Below the pieces are notes generated by a model that saw only the letters and a program-made list of their open reading frames with translations, searched no databases and had not been told where the DNA came from. From Iamia sp. SCSIO 61187 (lineage in GTDB: Bacteria > Actinomycetota > Acidimicrobiia > Acidimicrobiales > Iamiaceae): a stretch of DNA of 64,000 nucleotides. Where the stretch lies: positions 2,046,001 through 2,110,000 of the forward strand of contig NZ_CP050948.1 of NCBI RefSeq assembly GCF_019443745.1, in the 5' to 3' direction. Position 1 is the first letter of the stretch. The number at the start of each line of letters is the position of its first letter. Shown here one piece after another: positions 34,738 to 43,744 of the stretch. Made by a program: the position numbers and the translations under genes.

Positions 34738-35229
34738 TCAGTCGGTCGGCGGATCGAGGATGACGACGGGGATCTGGCGGTCGGTGCGGGCCTGGTAGTC
34801 GTCGTAGTCGGCGTACATGGCCACCAGCCGGGGCCAGAGGGCGGCCCGCTCGGACTCGTCGGCGACCCGGGCGTCCATCTCCCGGACCCGGCGACCGGTC
34901 TCGACGGTGACCCGGGGGTGGGCGACGAGGTTGTGGTACCAGGCCGGGTGGGTGGGCATCCCGCCCTGGGACGCCACGATCACCAGCCGCTCCCCGTCGG
35001 CGAGGTGGATCAGGGGGACGGTGCGGGGCTGGCCCGAGAGCCGACCGGTGGTGGTCAGCAGCAGGACCGGGGCCTTCGACCGGGGGAAGCGCCCCCACAC
35101 CCGGCCGCCGCTGCGCCGGTAGATCCAGACGTGCGCCGGCCCGACCAGCTTCATGGCCCGGCGGGCGACGCGGATCTCCCGCTCGTCGTAGGGCTTCGGT
35201 GGCGGCTTCGGCTTCGTCCCCGGGCTCAC
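34738..35229 (-). CDS. deazaflavin (F420)-dependent nitroreductase family protein
   Basis: 163 aa, GTG at 35229. Ddn/FDOR-A-type split-barrel: VWIYRRSGGRVWGRF, LLTTTGRLSGQPRTVPL and SQGGMPTHPAWYHNLVAHP are the family signatures, here read as separate short motifs. It uses reduced F420 for quinone or nitro reduction; known from mycobacteria. It starts 10 bp after the PhoD stop and is probably co-transcribed with it. Confidence 0.92.
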   Translation of the reverse strand: MSPGTKPKPPPKPYDEREIRVARRAMKLVGPAHVWIYRRSGGRVWGRFPRSKAPVLLLTTTGRLSGQPRTVPLIHLADGERLVIVASQGGMPTHPAWYHNLVAHPRVTVETGRRVREMDARVADESERAALWPRLVAMYADYDDYQARTDRQIPVVILDPPTD

Positions 35230-35239
35230 CCCTCCGGTT

Positions 35240-36913
35240 CTAGCGCCGTCGGGCGCGGGCCGCAGCCACCCCTCGCCAGGCCGAGCGGAGCACGGGGCGG
35301 AGGGCCAGGCCCAACCCGGCCACCATCCCGATCCGCACCAGCTTGCCCAGCACCGACCGCCCCGGCTCCGGGGCGCGCCCGCCGGCGGGCGGGCCCTCGG
35401 CCGGGAGGCCGGGGATCTCGAGGGGGTCGTCGACGGGGCCGGGCTGGTCGTCCTCGGCGCCGTCGACCCGGACCCAGCGGGCCCCCGCCGACGGCCCGAT
35501 CGCCCAGGCCGACATCCGTCGGGCCGTCGCCGTGCGGTCGTACGGGTCGACGGCCCACATCTCCCCGATCAGGCGCTCGCGGTCGAGCTCGACGACCACG
35601 AACCCGTACTCGTCGAGGTCGACCCATCGCACGTGCTGCATCCCGTTGGCCACCTTCTCGGCCAGGGCGGCGGCGGCCTTCCCCAGGTTGCCGCCCATGG
35701 TCGTCGAGGAGATGGCCGACCCGGTGAGCTCGCCCGCCACCGGGCGCAGGTCCGAGGTGAAGGGTCCGTCGAACACCCACGACGAGTGGATGTCGGCCGA
35801 CAGCACCACCGTCCCGCCCCCTCGCCGGTCGAGCATCTCGACCAGCTTGTCCCGCTCCGCCCGGTAGCCGTCCCACTGGTCGGTGCAGAGGGCGACGCCG
35901 TCGCGCAGCGTGTAGCCGTCGGGGAGGGGGCCGTCGAGGTCGAGGTGGTCCGGCATCGGGATCTCCATGATGCTGATCGGGACCTGGCTGCCCAGCAGGC
36001 ACCACGGCCGGGTCCGGTCGGTGACCCGCTCCTCGACCCACTCCCACTGCGGCGCCGACAGGATCTTCCGGTTCGGATCGTCGAGGTCCTCGCCCTCGTC
36101 GGGCTGCTTGTCCCGCCCGCCCAGCCGGGTGTCGAGGACGACCAGCTCGGCCAGGTCGCCCAGCGCCACCGAGCGCCACATCCGGCGGTCGTCGGACGGG
36201 TCGGGGTAGCGGATGGGCACCCACTCCTGGCGGGCCCGGTTGGCGACGGCGAGGCGCTCGTGGAAGTCACCGTGCTCCTCGGGGTCGTGGGCCTTGGCCC
36301 CGTCGTCCCAGGTGTTGTCGGCCACGTCGTGGTCGTCCCACACCGCGACCATCGGGTGGCGCTCGTGGAGGAGCTGGAGGTCGGTGTCGCGCCGGGCCTG
36401 GCGGTAGCGCAGGCGGTAGTCGTCCAGGGTGACGAGGTACCGGGGCGGGTCGACGGGGATGTCGCCCTTCTCGCCGTCGTCCTCGTAGATGTAGTCGCCG
36501 GCGTGGTACACGAGGGCGAGGTCGTCGACCGCGGCCAGGGCCCGGCAGACCGTGAGGGGCGCCCGGTTGAGGTTGGCACACGAGATCATGGCCAGCCGGA
36601 TCGACCCGACCGCGGCGTCGGGGGCCGGGAGGGTCCGGGTCCGCCCCACGCGCGACCGCACCCCCTGGGCGGTGAAGGCGTAGAAGTACGTGGTCGCCGG
36701 GTCCAACCCGTCGACGTCGACCGTGACGGTCCCGCCGGCCTCCGGGTCGACCGCAGCGGTGCCGGAGGTGACCACGTCGGCCAGCCCCTCGTCGGTGGCG
36801 ACGACCCAGTCGACCGACGGGGCGACGTCGGTCTGGGTCCAGAGCAGCACCCCGTCGGCCGTGGGGTCGAAGCTGGCGACGGAGTGGGGGAAGGTGGCGG
36901 CGGCGTCGGGCAT
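35240..36913 (-). CDS. phoD: PhoD-type alkaline phosphatase/phosphodiesterase
   Basis: 557 aa, ATG at 36913 with CAGGGT 7 nt upstream. N-terminal PhoD domain (SVASFDPTADGVLLWTQ), then metallophosphatase core with SCANLNRAPL, HAGDYIYEDDG, VWDDHDVADN and LSADIHSSWVF. PhoD proteins are normally Tat-exported, but no twin-Arg signal is visible, so this one may be cytosolic or have lost its signal. C-terminal residues from about 530 are hydrophobic/basic and could anchor it. Confidence 0.9.
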   Translation of the reverse strand: MPDAAATFPHSVASFDPTADGVLLWTQTDVAPSVDWVVATDEGLADVVTSGTAAVDPEAGGTVTVDVDGLDPATTYFYAFTAQGVRSRVGRTRTLPAPDAAVGSIRLAMISCANLNRAPLTVCRALAAVDDLALVYHAGDYIYEDDGEKGDIPVDPPRYLVTLDDYRLRYRQARRDTDLQLLHERHPMVAVWDDHDVADNTWDDGAKAHDPEEHGDFHERLAVANRARQEWVPIRYPDPSDDRRMWRSVALGDLAELVVLDTRLGGRDKQPDEGEDLDDPNRKILSAPQWEWVEERVTDRTRPWCLLGSQVPISIMEIPMPDHLDLDGPLPDGYTLRDGVALCTDQWDGYRAERDKLVEMLDRRGGGTVVLSADIHSSWVFDGPFTSDLRPVAGELTGSAISSTTMGGNLGKAAAALAEKVANGMQHVRWVDLDEYGFVVVELDRERLIGEMWAVDPYDRTATARRMSAWAIGPSAGARWVRVDGAEDDQPGPVDDPLEIPGLPAEGPPAGGRAPEPGRSVLGKLVRIGMVAGLGLALRPVLRSAWRGVAAARARRR

Positions 36914-37027
36914 GGGGCGCACCCTGCCCACCGGCGCCCCGAGCGAACTTCGTGACCCGGTGCCGTCGCGGAGACCCCGGGAGACGGGACCGGGCGCCCG
37001 GGGGCCGGTGCCCCTAGCGTGCGCGTC

Positions 37028-37060
37028 GTGCCCCCTCCTCGCCGCCCGGCCCTGCGCTGA
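37028..37060 (+). CDS. 10-codon leaderless micro-ORF before the DUF1295 gene
   Basis: MPPPRRPALR, GTG at 37028 with TAGCGT at 37015-37020 seven nt upstream. Its TGA overlaps the ATG of the DUF1295 gene (TGATG), so translation of the next gene is likely coupled. No peptide function recognised. Confidence 0.4.
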   Translation: MPPPRRPALR

Positions 37061-37836
37061 TGGGCGCCGTGGTGGCGGCGGCCGCCGGCGGGGTCGTCGC
37101 CCTGATGCTGGTGACGTGGACCATCAGCGTGGTGCGACGCGACGCCAGCCTCGTCGACATCGTCTGGGGCCTCGGCTTCGTGGTCGTCGCCACGGCGTCG
37201 TTCCTGGTGGGTGACGGCTCCTCGGCCCGGCGGACGCTGCTCCTCGTGCTGGTCGGGATCTGGGGCCTGCGGCTCGCCGGCTACCTCGCCTGGCGGAACC
37301 TGGGCCACGGCGAGGACCGGCGGTACCAGAAGATGCGCCGGCACTACGGCGAGTGGTTCTGGCTGATCAGCCTGGTCACCGTCTTCGCCCTCCAGGGCGT
37401 GCTGATGCTCGTCGTGTCGCTGCCGGTGTGGCTGTCGGCGACCGCCGAGCGCCCCGACGGCCTCGGGCCGTTGGCCGTCCTGGGCGTCCTGCTGTGGCTC
37501 GTCGGGTTCGTGTTCGAGGCGGGCGGTGACCTCCAGCTGGCCCGGTTCAAGGCCGACCCGGCCAACGAGGGCAAGGTCATGGACCGCGGGTTCTGGCGCT
37601 ACACCCGTCACCCCAACTACTTCGGCGACTTCTGCATCTGGTGGGGCATCTGGCTGGTCGCGGCCGAGACGGGGCCGGGCCGGTGGGGCGTCCTCGGACC
37701 CATCGTCATGACGGTGTTCCTCCTGCGGGTCTCGGGCGTCGCCATGCTCGAGCGCGACATCGGGACGCGCCGGCCGAAGTACGCCGACTACATCGAGCGC
37801 ACCAGCGCCTTCTTCCCCCGACCGCCCAAGGGCTGA
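37060..37836 (+). CDS. DUF1295 / steroid 5-alpha-reductase-like membrane protein
   Basis: 258 aa with six to seven hydrophobic segments. SLVDIVWGLGF near the start and the C-terminal FWRYTRHPNYFGDFCIWWG motif define DUF1295 relatives of isoprenylcysteine methyltransferase and steroid reductases. Biochemical role unknown. It is probably translated by reinitiation from the upstream micro-ORF. Confidence 0.9.
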   Translation: MGAVVAAAAGGVVALMLVTWTISVVRRDASLVDIVWGLGFVVVATASFLVGDGSSARRTLLLVLVGIWGLRLAGYLAWRNLGHGEDRRYQKMRRHYGEWFWLISLVTVFALQGVLMLVVSLPVWLSATAERPDGLGPLAVLGVLLWLVGFVFEAGGDLQLARFKADPANEGKVMDRGFWRYTRHPNYFGDFCIWWGIWLVAAETGPGRWGVLGPIVMTVFLLRVSGVAMLERDIGTRRPKYADYIERTSAFFPRPPKG

Positions 37837-37885
37837 CCGCACCCGGGAGTTGGTGGGGGGGCGCGAGGGCGGCCAGCATCGGCCG

Positions 37886-38680
37886 GTGCTGCCGCTGGTC
37901 TTCATCGACGTCGACGGGACCCTGGTCGGGACGGCGGGGGCGCCCACCGACGACGTGTGGGCGGCGACCGCCGCCGCCGTCGGGCGCGGCCAGCACCTGG
38001 CCCTGGCCACGGCCCGGCCCGCCTTCGGCCCGACGTGGGAGTGGGCCCGGCGGGTCGACCCCGACGGCTGGCACCTGTTCCAGAACGGGACCAGCCGGGT
38101 GCACACCGGCACCGGCGAGGTCGACCACACCCTCCTGCCCGGCGACGCCGTGGCCGAGCTGATCGCCGTCGCCGCCGCCCGGGACTGGGTCGTGGAGCTC
38201 TACTCCGACCGCGAGCTCGCCGTCGACAGCGACGCCCCGCTCGCCGTCGCCCACGCCGACCTGCTCGGCGTCCCGCACCGGCGTCGGCCCGTCGAGGCCC
38301 TCGACGGCGGCGTGGTGCGGGCCCAGATCGTGGTCCCCGTCTCCGAGGCGGCCGCGGCCCGGGCCGTGGCCCCGGCGGGCACCGTCGCCCACTCGGCCAC
38401 CTCGCCGGCCATGCCCGGCGCCGCCTTCGTGTCCATCACCCGCCAGGGGTCCACCAAGGCGTCGGCCGTGGCCCTCATGGCCGAATCCCTCGGCCACCCG
38501 CTCGACCGGGTGGCCATGGTGGGCGACGGCAACAACGACGCCGAGGCCCTGGCCACCGTCGGCCACGGCATCGCCATGGGCAACGCCGAGCCCGAGGCCC
38601 GCGCCGCGGCTCGGCACCACGTGGGCGACGTGGACCACGGCGGCCTGGTCGAGGCGCTGGCCCTCACCGCCACCCTCTGA
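37886..38680 (+). CDS. HAD-superfamily (Cof-type) hydrolase
   Basis: 264 aa, GTG at 37886. Motif I FIDVDGTLVG, motif III Lys in QGSTKASAV and motif IV VAMVGDGNNDAEAL are intact, with a Cof/C2B cap between. Such enzymes dephosphorylate sugar phosphates or nucleotides (FMN, PLP). CAGCAT lies 6 nt upstream, a weak -10. Confidence 0.9.
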   Translation: MLPLVFIDVDGTLVGTAGAPTDDVWAATAAAVGRGQHLALATARPAFGPTWEWARRVDPDGWHLFQNGTSRVHTGTGEVDHTLLPGDAVAELIAVAAARDWVVELYSDRELAVDSDAPLAVAHADLLGVPHRRRPVEALDGGVVRAQIVVPVSEAAAARAVAPAGTVAHSATSPAMPGAAFVSITRQGSTKASAVALMAESLGHPLDRVAMVGDGNNDAEALATVGHGIAMGNAEPEARAAARHHVGDVDHGGLVEALALTATL

Positions 38681-38730
38681 GCCCACCGGTCCGCCAGGGT
38701 CGGGCCGCCGAGCCGGATCAGCCCCGAGGC

Positions 38731-40149
38731 TCAGGGGCGGGGGGCCGGACCGAGACCGGCCTCGGCCCCGAAGGCGCCCTCGCCCAGGTCGCCACCGCCG
38801 GGGACCGACTCGCCCGGCACCGTCTCGTCCGGCTTCGGCGCATCGGTGGCGCCCGGGGAGCCGTCGCCCTCTCCGGCCGCCGGCTCGGTGGTGCCCGGTT
38901 CGTCGTCGGGCGGGGGCGCCTGGCCCGGGAGCGGGCCGTCGCCGGGGAGCAGCCCGTCGGCGCCGGTCGTCGGCGGGGCGGTGGTGGTCGGAGCGTCGGT
39001 GGCCGGGGCCTGGTCGGCGGCGTCGGCCCCGGTCGTCTGGGACGGGACCTCGGAGCCGTCGTCGCTGTCGTCGCCCAGCATGATCAGGCCGAACAGCAGT
39101 CCCAGCAGGAACAGCAGGACCAGCACGCCGACGACGATGGCGGCGATGGCCAGGGTGCGGGTGGGCGATCGCGGCTCGGGGCCGGTCCCGGCGGCGACGG
39201 CCGGTGGGGCGACGGCCGGGACGGGGCCGCTCGTGGACGGGTCGGGCAGAGGTGCGACCTCGCCACTGACGCTCGGCGGTGGGGCCGGCACGTCCTCGAC
39301 GGGGGGGAGGGCGGCCACGACCGGGGCCTTGCCCTCGATGGCGTCGAGCATGTCCTTGGCGGTCGCGAACCGCTGGCGGGGGTCGAACGACAGCGAGCGG
39401 TCGATGGCGGCGGCGAGGGCGGGGGAGATGTCGGGGCGCACGGTCAGCAGCGGGGGCACCACCGTGCTCTGGACCGCGTGGGCCACCTCGATGGGGTCGT
39501 TGCCGTCGAACGGGCGCCGCCCGGTGAGGGCCTCGCGGAGCACGACGCCGGCGGCCCAGAGGTCGGTGGAGCTGGTGGCCGGGCGGCCGTCGAGCTGCTC
39601 GGGGGCGAGGTAGGCAGGAGTCCCCACCGCCACGCCGACGAGGGTCAGGTGGGCGGTCGAGGCCAGGTCCTTGGCCACGCCGAAGTCGCCGACCTTCCAG
39701 CGCCCGCCGGCGGAGCGGATCAGGTTGCCGGGCTTGATGTCCCGGTGGATCAGGTTCTCGGCGTGGGCCGCGCCCAGCCCGGCCAGCATGTCGGCCGCGA
39801 CCCGCATGACCTCCTCCTCCGACAGCGGACCCTCGTAGATCCGACGGTCGAGCGAGGGGCCGGGCAGCCGCTCCATGACGATGAACAGGGAGCCCTGGTC
39901 GTCGTCGATGTCGAACACGCGCACGACGTTGGGATGCTCGAGGGCGGCGGCGGCCCGGGCCTCGACCTCGAAGCGCTGGCGGAAGGCGGGCTCGTCGGAG
40001 AGCTGGGGCAGGAGGAGCTTGACGGCCACGTCGCGCTGGAGACGGCGGTCCCACCCCAGCCAGACCTCTCCCATCCCACCGACGCCGACCTGGTCACGAA
40101 GCTCGTACCGATCGAGGAGGACGCGCGGCATCGTGCCGGGTTCGGCCAC
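38731..40149 (-). CDS. PknB-like Ser/Thr protein kinase with single membrane segment
   Basis: 472 aa; GTG at 40149 chosen because TAGGTT lies 6 nt upstream (minus 40156-40161). Kinase domain residues 14-275: VGVGGMGEVWLG, VAVKLL, HRDIKPGN, VGDFGVAKD and APEQLDG. A single membrane segment follows near residues 333-357, and the outside tail is Pro/Thr/acidic rich without PASTA repeats. It transmits external signals by protein phosphorylation; targets unknown. Confidence 0.94.
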   Translation of the reverse strand: MAEPGTMPRVLLDRYELRDQVGVGGMGEVWLGWDRRLQRDVAVKLLLPQLSDEPAFRQRFEVEARAAAALEHPNVVRVFDIDDDQGSLFIVMERLPGPSLDRRIYEGPLSEEEVMRVAADMLAGLGAAHAENLIHRDIKPGNLIRSAGGRWKVGDFGVAKDLASTAHLTLVGVAVGTPAYLAPEQLDGRPATSSTDLWAAGVVLREALTGRRPFDGNDPIEVAHAVQSTVVPPLLTVRPDISPALAAAIDRSLSFDPRQRFATAKDMLDAIEGKAPVVAALPPVEDVPAPPPSVSGEVAPLPDPSTSGPVPAVAPPAVAAGTGPEPRSPTRTLAIAAIVVGVLVLLFLLGLLFGLIMLGDDSDDGSEVPSQTTGADAADQAPATDAPTTTAPPTTGADGLLPGDGPLPGQAPPPDDEPGTTEPAAGEGDGSPGATDAPKPDETVPGESVPGGGDLGEGAFGAEAGLGPAPRP

Positions 40150-40229
40150 CTCGCGAACCTATCTGCCCTGGTCGGGAGGGGTTCGGACCCGACGGAGGAA
40201 GGGGGTGGCCCCCCACCCGGTGGGCACGG

Positions 40230-40946
40230 TCACCCCGGGAGGGCGCCGGCGACCTTGGCCCGGGCCAGGGCCGCCTCGCGGCGGGCGGATCGGGTGGCGT
40301 GGCGGGTCCGCCAGGCGATGCCGGGGCGGCCCTCGGTGTCGATGGCGGCCAGGGCGAGCCCGCCGAGCAGGGACACGTTCTTCATGAAGCCCATCTGCTG
40401 GGCGGCCCGCTCCTCCTCGTCGTCGATCTCCCAGAACCGGTGGCCGGCGAGGGTGGTGGGGACGAGGGTGGCGGCGAGGGCGGCGGCCGACAGGCGGGGC
40501 AGCTTGCCGATGGCCAGGAGGATCCCGGCGCCGACCATCACCCCGCCGTTGACCTTGGTCAGCAGCTCCGGATCGTCGGGCAGGCCGACCCGGGGCGGGG
40601 CCGACCGGGGCTGGGACCCGGCGAGCAGGGCGTCGTCGGCCGTCGGGGTGAGGGGCCGGGCCGCGTCGGCGGCCTGGTCGGCCAGGTCGACCACCGGCTG
40701 GGCGCGGTCGGGGAGGGCGTCGGCGGCCTGCTCGGCCAGGTCGACCACCTTCTCGGCGGCGGTCCCGATGGCCGGGCCGGCGGCCTCGGCGGCTCGGTCG
40801 GCCACCGGCTGGGCCGCCTCGACGACCTTCGACGTGACCGGCTCGGCCACCGGGGCGAGGGACCCGGCGTTGCGGAGCATGTCGACGCCACCGGAGACGA
40901 ACACCGAGGCGAGCAGGGGGCGGGCGAGGGTGCGGACCGGGTTCAT
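40230..40946 (-). CDS. DoxX-family membrane protein with long Ala-rich insertion
   Basis: 238 aa. The first segment (LLASVFVSGGVDMLRN) and the later three segments from about residue 125 (KVNGGVMVGAGILLAIGK, ALAATLVPTTLAGHRFW, NVSLLGGLALAAID) match DoxX. Between them, residues about 30-120 form an unusual Ala-rich amphipathic region with two VVDLA-x-QAADA repeats, which could be a coiled coil. Function of DoxX proteins is poorly defined (redox or thiosulfate). Confidence 0.86.
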   Translation of the reverse strand: MNPVRTLARPLLASVFVSGGVDMLRNAGSLAPVAEPVTSKVVEAAQPVADRAAEAAGPAIGTAAEKVVDLAEQAADALPDRAQPVVDLADQAADAARPLTPTADDALLAGSQPRSAPPRVGLPDDPELLTKVNGGVMVGAGILLAIGKLPRLSAAALAATLVPTTLAGHRFWEIDDEEERAAQQMGFMKNVSLLGGLALAAIDTEGRPGIAWRTRHATRSARREAALARAKVAGALPG

Positions 40947-41009
40947 GCCCGGCGCCCTACCCACCCGATCAGGTGAGCACCCAGGTCGCCTCGGCGGCGA
41001 GACCGGCCC

Positions 41010-41486
41010 TCAGTCGTCGGAGTGGATCTGCTGGGCGAGGTAGCGCTCGAGGCCGATCGTCTCGATCAGGGAGAGCTGGGCCTCGATCCAGTCGAGGTGC
41101 TCCTCCTCGCTGGTGAGGTGCTCCTCGAAGAGGTGGCGGGTGCCGTTGTCGCCCTTCTCGACGCACAGGGCGATGCCCCGGTTGTAGCGCTCGACGGCGG
41201 CCTGCTCGACGGCCATGTCCGAGGCCAGCTGCTCGGGGACGGTCTCGCCGACCCGCACGGGGTTCAGCCGCTGCATGTTGGGGACGCCCTCGAGGAACAG
41301 GATCCGCTCGATGATGCGGTCGGCGTCCTTCATCTCGTCGATGGACTCCTCGCGCGCGTGCTCGGCGAGCCGCTTGAGGCCCCAGTTGTCGAGCATCCGG
41401 TGGTGGACCCAGTACTGGTTCACGGCGGTGAGCTCGGCGGTGAGGACCTCGTTGAGGATCTCGATGATGGCGGGGTCACCCTGCAC
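41010..41486 (-). CDS. bfr: bacterioferritin
   Basis: 158 aa, GTG at 41486 giving the standard (V/M)QGDP start and the usual length. It stores iron as a 24-mer and normally binds haem through Met52, present here. Ferroxidase ligands Glu18, Glu51, Glu94, Glu127 and His130 are conserved, but position 54, usually His, is Asp (IDEMKDAD). The bacterioferritin-associated ferredoxin gene is 140 bp upstream on the same strand, giving an iron storage/release pair. Confidence 0.94.
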   Translation of the reverse strand: MQGDPAIIEILNEVLTAELTAVNQYWVHHRMLDNWGLKRLAEHAREESIDEMKDADRIIERILFLEGVPNMQRLNPVRVGETVPEQLASDMAVEQAAVERYNRGIALCVEKGDNGTRHLFEEHLTSEEEHLDWIEAQLSLIETIGLERYLAQQIHSDD

Positions 41487-41626
41487 TGGTCTTCTCCTCG
41501 ATGGGGGCGTCGGGACCATCATGGCCGACCGAACAGGTGTGTGGGGACCCTGTCAGGGGGGACCGGGGTGCGCCCCACCGGGGCGCGGAAGGCGGCCCTA
41601 CCGGGCCCGACGGGACGGGACCGGGG

Positions 41627-41821
41627 TCAGGCGACGGCGGCGTGCGACGCCGGCAGGGCGACCGGGGTGCCCTCGAGGATCTCCTCGATGACCGGCCGGC
41701 ACCCGCCGCAGACGCCGCCGGCCCCGCAGGCGGTGACGATGTCGCGCACCGAGGTCGCCCCGCAGAGGGCGGCAGCCTCGATCTGGCGGTCGTTGACCGC
41801 CCGGCAGTGGCACACGAGCAC
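41627..41821 (-). CDS. bfd: bacterioferritin-associated [2Fe-2S] ferredoxin
   Basis: 64 aa from the GTG at 41821, matching the usual Bfd size; a GTG at 41860 would add 13 residues that overlap a decayed palindrome. Cluster Cys pattern CHC then [10 protein letters not shown] as in Bfd. It reduces ferric iron in bacterioferritin for release, and bfr lies directly downstream. Confidence 0.9.
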   Translation of the reverse strand: MLVCHCRAVNDRQIEAAALCGATSVRDIVTACGAGGVCGGCRPVIEEILEGTPVALPASHAAVA

Positions 41822-41838
41822 GGGCGCATGATCGCCCC

Positions 41839-41869
41839 CCACGGAAGGTGTGTCAAGCACCCCTTACGG
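41839..41869. repeat. decayed copy of the interspersed palindrome
   Basis: CCACGGAAGGTG is retained in the left arm; the right arm (AAGCACCCCTTACGG) has several changes. It lies between the divergent bfd and mycothiol-reductase genes. Confidence 0.5.
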
Positions 41870-41985
41870 ATGAGGGAACGGGGCGCCTCACCCCGGTCGT
41901 CGGGGTCGGCGGTACGGCGTCGCGCATCGGTGAGGTGTTCATGGGTACGGTGCGGCGGTCATCCACGACGAGGAGAGGGACCCGA

Positions 41986-43080
41986 ATGGCGCACGAGGTG
42001 CGAGGAGTTGTGGCCACGGCCAAGGGCGAGCCGGTCCGGGTCGAGACCATCTCGGTCCCGGACCCCGGACCCGGTGAGGCGCTCGTCCGCGTCCAGGCCT
42101 GCGGCGTCTGCCACACCGACCTGCACTACCGGGAGGGCGGCATCAACGACGACTTCCCGTTCCTCCTCGGGCACGAGGCGGCCGGCATCGTCGAGGCGGT
42201 CGGCGACGACGTCACCGACATCGGCCCCGGCGACTTCGTCGTCCTCAACTGGCGGGCCGTGTGCGGCGAGTGCCGGGCCTGCAAGCGGGGCCGCCCCCAC
42301 CTGTGCTTCGCCACCCACAACGCCACCCAGAAGATGACCCTCGACGGGGTCGAGCTCAGCCCCGCCCTCGGCATCGGCGCCTTCGCCGAGAAGACGCTCA
42401 TCGCCGCCGGCCAGGCCACCAAGGTCGACCCCGCCGCCCGGCCCGAGGCCGTCGGGCTCCTCGGCTGCGGGGTGATGGCCGGCCTCGGCGCATCGATCAA
42501 CACCGGCGAGGTCGGCCCGGGCGACACCGTCGCCGTGTTCGGCTGCGGGGGCGTCGGCGACGCCGCCATCGCCGGGGCCCGCATCGCCGGCGCCCGCACC
42601 GTCATCGCCGTCGACCTCGACGCCCGGAAGCTCGAGATCGCCATGGGCTTCGGCGCCACCCACACGGTCGACGCCTCGAGCACCGACCCGGTCGAGGCCA
42701 TCCGCGAGCTCACCGGCGGCTTCGGCGCCGACGTGGTGGTCGAGGCCGTCGGCAACCCCAAGGTCTTCGAGCAGGCGTTCCACGCCCGGGACCTCGCCGG
42801 CACCGTGGTCCAGGTCGGCGTGCCCAACCCGGAGATGCGGATCGACATCCCGATGATCGACTTCTTCGGCCGGGGCGGCGCCCTCAAGCCCTCGTGGTAC
42901 GGCGACTGCCTGCCGAGCCGCGACTTCCCCCTCTACACGGACCTCTACCTCCAGGGTCGGCTCGACCTCGACGCCTTCGTGAGCGAGACCATCCCGCTCG
43001 ACGGGGTGGAGGAGGCGTTCCACAAGATGGAGCGCGGCGAGGTCCTCCGGTCGGTCGTGGTCATCGAGGGGAGCGCCTGA
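41986..43080 (+). CDS. mscR: S-(hydroxymethyl)mycothiol dehydrogenase / S-nitrosomycothiol reductase
   Basis: 364 aa, ATG at 41986 with AGGAGAGG upstream. Zinc medium-chain dehydrogenase: catalytic CGVCHTDLH and GHEAAG, structural zinc [18 protein letters not shown] site [10 protein letters not shown]. The class III-like pattern and the following MBL gene match actinobacterial MscR, which oxidises the formaldehyde-mycothiol adduct and reduces S-nitrosomycothiol. Its stop overlaps the next start by one base. Confidence 0.92.
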   Translation: MAHEVRGVVATAKGEPVRVETISVPDPGPGEALVRVQACGVCHTDLHYREGGINDDFPFLLGHEAAGIVEAVGDDVTDIGPGDFVVLNWRAVCGECRACKRGRPHLCFATHNATQKMTLDGVELSPALGIGAFAEKTLIAAGQATKVDPAARPEAVGLLGCGVMAGLGASINTGEVGPGDTVAVFGCGGVGDAAIAGARIAGARTVIAVDLDARKLEIAMGFGATHTVDASSTDPVEAIRELTGGFGADVVVEAVGNPKVFEQAFHARDLAGTVVQVGVPNPEMRIDIPMIDFFGRGGALKPSWYGDCLPSRDFPLYTDLYLQGRLDLDAFVSETIPLDGVEEAFHKMERGEVLRSVVVIEGSA

Positions 43081-43727
43081 TGCCCGCCCCCACCGGACCC
43101 GCGCCCCGTGTCGACAAGGTGGTCACGGCGGGCACCTTCTCCATCGACGGCGAGGACTTCGACGTCGAGAACAACATCTGGATCGTCGGCGACGACGAGG
43201 AGTGCATCGTCGTCGATGCCGCCCACGACCACGAGCCCATCGTCGCCGGCGTCGACGGGCGCCGGGTGGTGGCCGTCGTGTGCACGCACGGCCACAACGA
43301 CCACATCAACGCCGCGCCCGCGCTGGCCGAGGCGGTGGGGGCTCCGATCTGGATGCACCCGGCCGACACCATGCTGTGGGAGCAGGTGCACCCCGACCGT
43401 CCGGTGGACGCCGCCCTCACCGACGGCCAGGTGATCAAGGTCGGGGGCCGCAAGCTCAAGGTGATCCACACCCCCGGGCACAGCCCGGGGGGCTGCTCCC
43501 TCCTCGACGCCGAGGCCGGCATCCTCTTCTCCGGCGACACGCTCTTCAACGGCGGGCCGGGAGCGACGGGCCGGTCGTTCTCCAGCTTCACCACCATCAT
43601 CGACTCGATCCAGGACCGGCTCCTGCCCCTCCCGGACGAGACCGTGGTGCACACGGGGCACGGCGACGACACCACCATCGGCGTCGAGGCCCCCGACCTC
43701 GACGCCTGGATCGCCCGCGGCCACTGA
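43080..43727 (+). CDS. metallo-beta-lactamase-fold hydrolase paired with MscR
   Basis: 215 aa, ATG overlapping the mscR stop (TGATG). Metal motif THGHNDHI, then HTPGHSPGGCSL and final HTGHGDDTT complete the binuclear site. The same mscR-MBL pair occurs in mycobacteria (Rv2259-Rv2260); the hydrolase probably cleaves formyl- or acyl-mycothiol to complete formaldehyde detoxification, by inference from context. Confidence 0.9.
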   Translation: MPAPTGPAPRVDKVVTAGTFSIDGEDFDVENNIWIVGDDEECIVVDAAHDHEPIVAGVDGRRVVAVVCTHGHNDHINAAPALAEAVGAPIWMHPADTMLWEQVHPDRPVDAALTDGQVIKVGGRKLKVIHTPGHSPGGCSLLDAEAGILFSGDTLFNGGPGATGRSFSSFTTIIDSIQDRLLPLPDETVVHTGHGDDTTIGVEAPDLDAWIARGH

Positions 43728-43744
43728 AGCCCTGTCGCAGGCGC

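Noticed and set aside
41487-41626. Possible iron-responsive (DtxR/IdeR) box between bfr and bfd
   Set aside because: No TTAGG-type palindrome is visible; the gap holds only GC-rich imperfect repeats.
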